This document shows positions 5,476-7,427 of a stretch of DNA of 7,427 nt, in pieces. The DNA comes from Coleofasciculus sp. S288 (lineage in GTDB: Bacteria > Cyanobacteriota > Cyanobacteriia > Cyanobacteriales > Coleofasciculaceae): contig JAIUYC010000162.1 of the NCBI GenBank assembly GCA_020216575.1, positions 1 to 7,427 of the forward strand. The letters are read 5' to 3'. The first letter of the stretch is position 1. Each line of letters opens with the position of its first letter. The position numbers and the translations under genes are program-made. The notes beneath the pieces are model-generated. The model worked only from the letters and a program-made list of their open reading frames with translations. It did not search any database and was not told the origin of the DNA.

Positions 5476-7158
5476 TTAACCTGGAACGATTGGCAACTCG
5501 ATCGCAAATTCTGTTTCCTGACCCGGAGTTAACTCACACGTCAGCCTGCCACCATGTCTATCTACTACGATTTGGTAGCTAATCGATAATCCCAATCCCG
5601 CACCCCGCCCGACTGGCTTAGTTGTAAAAAATGGGTCAAATATTTTCCATTGCACGTCCTCGCTCATCCCACACCCATTGTCAGCAATGCGAATCACAAC
5701 ACGGTCAGTTGTCCGTTCTTTGTTGCCTGTGGTGATTGATGGCTCATCGCTAATTAGTGACGTGCGAATGGTAATGGTTCGGGGGGAGGGTTGATTTTCT
5801 AGAGCATCAATCGCATTATTCAGCAGATGCATGAAGACTTGATTTAACTGACTGGCATAACAAGTCACTTTTGGTAGTTGGCTGTAGTCTTTAATCACCT
5901 GAATTTCTGGACGCTTTCCTTCTGCCCTCAGTCGGTGTCGTAAAAGCCGTAGTGTGTTGTCGATGTTGTCGTGAATATCTATGGGTTTTAGCTCCAACTG
6001 ATTCAGTTTGGGGAAGTTGCTCAGCGATAGAAGAGATAAAACAATCTCCTGGATACGCTCCGCTCCTACCTGCATTGAATCGAGTAATTTTGGCCAGTCT
6101 TGTCGCAGAAAATCTAAGTCGATCGCTTCCGTCAGACTCTGAATATCCGGTGTGGGATTCGAGTAGGTTTGCTGGTAGAGTGCAATCAGCGATAGCAGGT
6201 TTTGATGGTACTGACGGGCAATCGAAAGATTACCATAGATGATGCTAATCGGATTGTTCAGTTCATTGACCACCGTTGCTGCCATTTGCCCAATACTCGA
6301 CATTTTTTCAGATTGAATGAGTTGAGTTTGGGTGCGTTTTAATTCCTCCAAGGTGCGTTTTAGTTCTGCATTCGTTTTCTCTAACTGACTTGAACTGGTA
6401 ATATCTCGGAAAACTACAACAACGGCTGCGATCGCACCTTTTTTATCCTTAATCGGAGCAGCGCTATCTCCAACTGGAATGGTTTTACCATCCTTGGAGC
6501 ACAACAGAATGCCATTTCCCAGATACATGATCGCGTCCTGTTGCAGCGCTGCGATAACAGGATTGTCTACAGGTTGCTGAGTTTGTTCATCGACAAGCTT
6601 GAAGACTTCGGTTATCTGCCGCTCTCTGGCTTCAGATAGCTGCCAACCGGTCAGCCCTTCAGCAACCTTATTAAGAGACTTGATGCGCTGCTCTTTATCG
6701 ACCACAATTACCCCATCCCCCATGCCTTTAAGGAGGGCGTCGAGCATCTGCTCTCGTTCGTATCGCTTCAAAGCGATGTCAATCGCCACGGATAATTCCC
6801 GCTCTTTAACGGGTTTGAGGATGTAGCCAAAAGGGGCAGTCACTTTAGCTCGTTCCATCGTATTCTCATCGGAATTTCCGGTGAGGTAGATAACAGGAAT
6901 TTGTAGCGTATCCCAGATGTGCTGTGCCGCAGAAATGCCGTCGAGATTGCCTTGAAGCCGGATATCCATCAGGACTAAATCCGGACGCAGTTGTGTGGCT
7001 TGTTCAATCGCTTTTTCTCCAGATGCAGCCATTGCTGGAACGGCAAAACCCAGTGATTCTAAACGTTCTTTCAGGTTGAGGGCGATGATTCTCTCGTCTT
7101 CAACCACCAGAATTTGAGTTTTTCTGGGAGAGTCGGGTGTTGTTGAGATTTCACTCAT
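5476..7158 (-). CDS. REC-PAS-histidine kinase with degenerate H-box (His to Asn)
   Basis: This 560-residue cytoplasmic signalling protein has no membrane segment. Domains in order are: receiver (14-132) with E20/D21, phospho-acceptor D65 in LVLMDIRL, T93 and K115, all intact; PAS (about 137-253, ending VVVVFRDIT); a coiled coil (256-286); a dimerisation region with the H-box; and HATPase_c (about 430-557) with N-box VFMHLLNNAIDAL, G1 DNGCGM, F-box FDPFFTTKP and G2 GRGAGLGLS. The H-box reads MSSIGQMAATVVNELNNP, where relatives have HE(I/L)NNP: residue 298 is Asn (AAT at 6267-6265). Autophosphorylation on the usual residue is therefore not expected, although ATP binding looks possible. The start has AGGAGGT (7170-7164), five bases upstream, and overlaps the preceding kinase gene as ATGA. 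The REC domain could receive phosphate from that neighbour. Confidence 0.9.
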   Translation of the reverse strand: MSEISTTPDSPRKTQILVVEDERIIALNLKERLESLGFAVPAMAASGEKAIEQATQLRPDLVLMDIRLQGNLDGISAAQHIWDTLQIPVIYLTGNSDENTMERAKVTAPFGYILKPVKERELSVAIDIALKRYEREQMLDALLKGMGDGVIVVDKEQRIKSLNKVAEGLTGWQLSEARERQITEVFKLVDEQTQQPVDNPVIAALQQDAIMYLGNGILLCSKDGKTIPVGDSAAPIKDKKGAIAAVVVVFRDITSSSQLEKTNAELKRTLEELKRTQTQLIQSEKMSSIGQMAATVVNELNNPISIIYGNLSIARQYHQNLLSLIALYQQTYSNPTPDIQSLTEAIDLDFLRQDWPKLLDSMQVGAERIQEIVLSLLSLSNFPKLNQLELKPIDIHDNIDNTLRLLRHRLRAEGKRPEIQVIKDYSQLPKVTCYASQLNQVFMHLLNNAIDALENQPSPRTITIRTSLISDEPSITTGNKERTTDRVVIRIADNGCGMSEDVQWKIFDPFFTTKPVGRGAGLGLSISYQIVVDRHGGRLTCELTPGQETEFAIELPIVPG

Positions 7159-7427
7159 TCTCTACCTCCTGGAAGGGAGACGGTAAAGGTTGTACCAATG
7201 CCTATTTCACTCTCTACGGATACTGTTCCTCCATGCAAGTCTACCGCCTTTCTAACAATTGCCAATCCCATCCCCGTACCTCGAATCGTCCCAACATTTT
7301 CCCCTCGATAAAATGGCTCAAATAGGTGAGGTTGGTCTTCTTGAGGAATGCCCATGCCCCAATCCCGAACTTGAAAGATAACTTGGTTATCCTCACACTG
7401 GATGGCTAAACTGATTCGACTCTCCGT
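7155..7427 (-). CDS. Histidine kinase, C-terminal ATP-binding part (5' end beyond window)
   Basis: Ninety codons plus a stop are open from the right edge in one frame and end with TGA at 7157-7155. They are the C-terminal half of a HATPase_c domain: G1 box VRDWGMGIP, F-box HLFEPFYRGENV, G2 box RGTGMGLAIVRKAVDLHGG, and the closing strand GIGTTFTVSLP. The protein ends shortly after, so no C-terminal receiver follows. Its H-box and sensor domains lie outside the window. The stop overlaps the start of the next gene by four bases (ATGA), so the two are cotranscribed and probably translationally coupled, which suggests that they act in one pathway. An ATG at 7355 is internal to the ATPase domain and is not the true start. 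Confidence 0.88.
   Translation of the reverse strand, partial: TESRISLAIQCEDNQVIFQVRDWGMGIPQEDQPHLFEPFYRGENVGTIRGTGMGLAIVRKAVDLHGGTVSVESEIGIGTTFTVSLPGGRE

Noticed and set aside
1..7427. CRISPR array, tRNA or rRNA genes.
   Set aside because: No regularly spaced repeats, cloverleaf sequences or conserved rRNA segments were seen on reading either strand.

Overview
The window looks like cyanobacterial chromosomal DNA. Four copies of the HIP1 octamer GCGATCGC (334-341, 1394-1401, 2078-2085, 6428-6435) lie in 7.4 kb. The protein repertoire also fits: a DUF4912 protein, a PEP-CTERM protein, and large REC/PAS histidine kinases with cyanobacterial-style H-box surroundings. No HIP1 site lies inside the transposon. 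The species cannot be named from this alone.

Layout, left to right. Positions 1-846 (minus) hold the first 282 codons of a DUF4912 protein with a Rho-N/SAP-like N-terminus; it runs off the left edge. A 501-base gap (847-1347) ends in a small palindrome and a -10-like box. These precede a compact Phd-type antitoxin / VapC-type PIN toxin pair (1348-2069, plus, 4-base overlap). Behind the toxin come a GC-rich hairpin (2154-2181) and a 76-bp MITE-like inverted-repeat element (2198-2273).

A complete-looking IS200/IS605-type element (about 2282-4243) follows almost directly. It carries divergent tnpA (HUH/Y1 transposase, minus) and tnpB (RNA-guided nuclease, plus). At each end sits a 23-nt hairpin of identical design: 5-bp stem, bulged T, 4-bp stem, CTAC loop. 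The two hairpins differ by compensatory changes. The element is inserted exactly at the 3' end of a DUF4394/PEP-CTERM gene (4240-5214, minus) and now supplies that gene's stop codon. Removing it with the boundaries I propose rebuilds a TAA stop in the same place.

To the right, 5476-7427 (minus) is a two-gene signalling operon joined by an ATGA overlap. The upstream gene is the C-terminal ATP-binding end of a histidine kinase that runs off the window. The downstream gene is a full REC-PAS-kinase protein whose usual phospho-acceptor histidine is an asparagine (N298), while its REC and ATPase motifs look intact.

I did not find a clearly undescribed system. The points most worth a second look are the His-to-Asn kinase, the stop-codon-preserving transposon insertion with its predicted omega-RNA guide, the altered RuvC-III motif in TnpB, and the perfect 15-bp hairpin that contains the tnpA stop codon.
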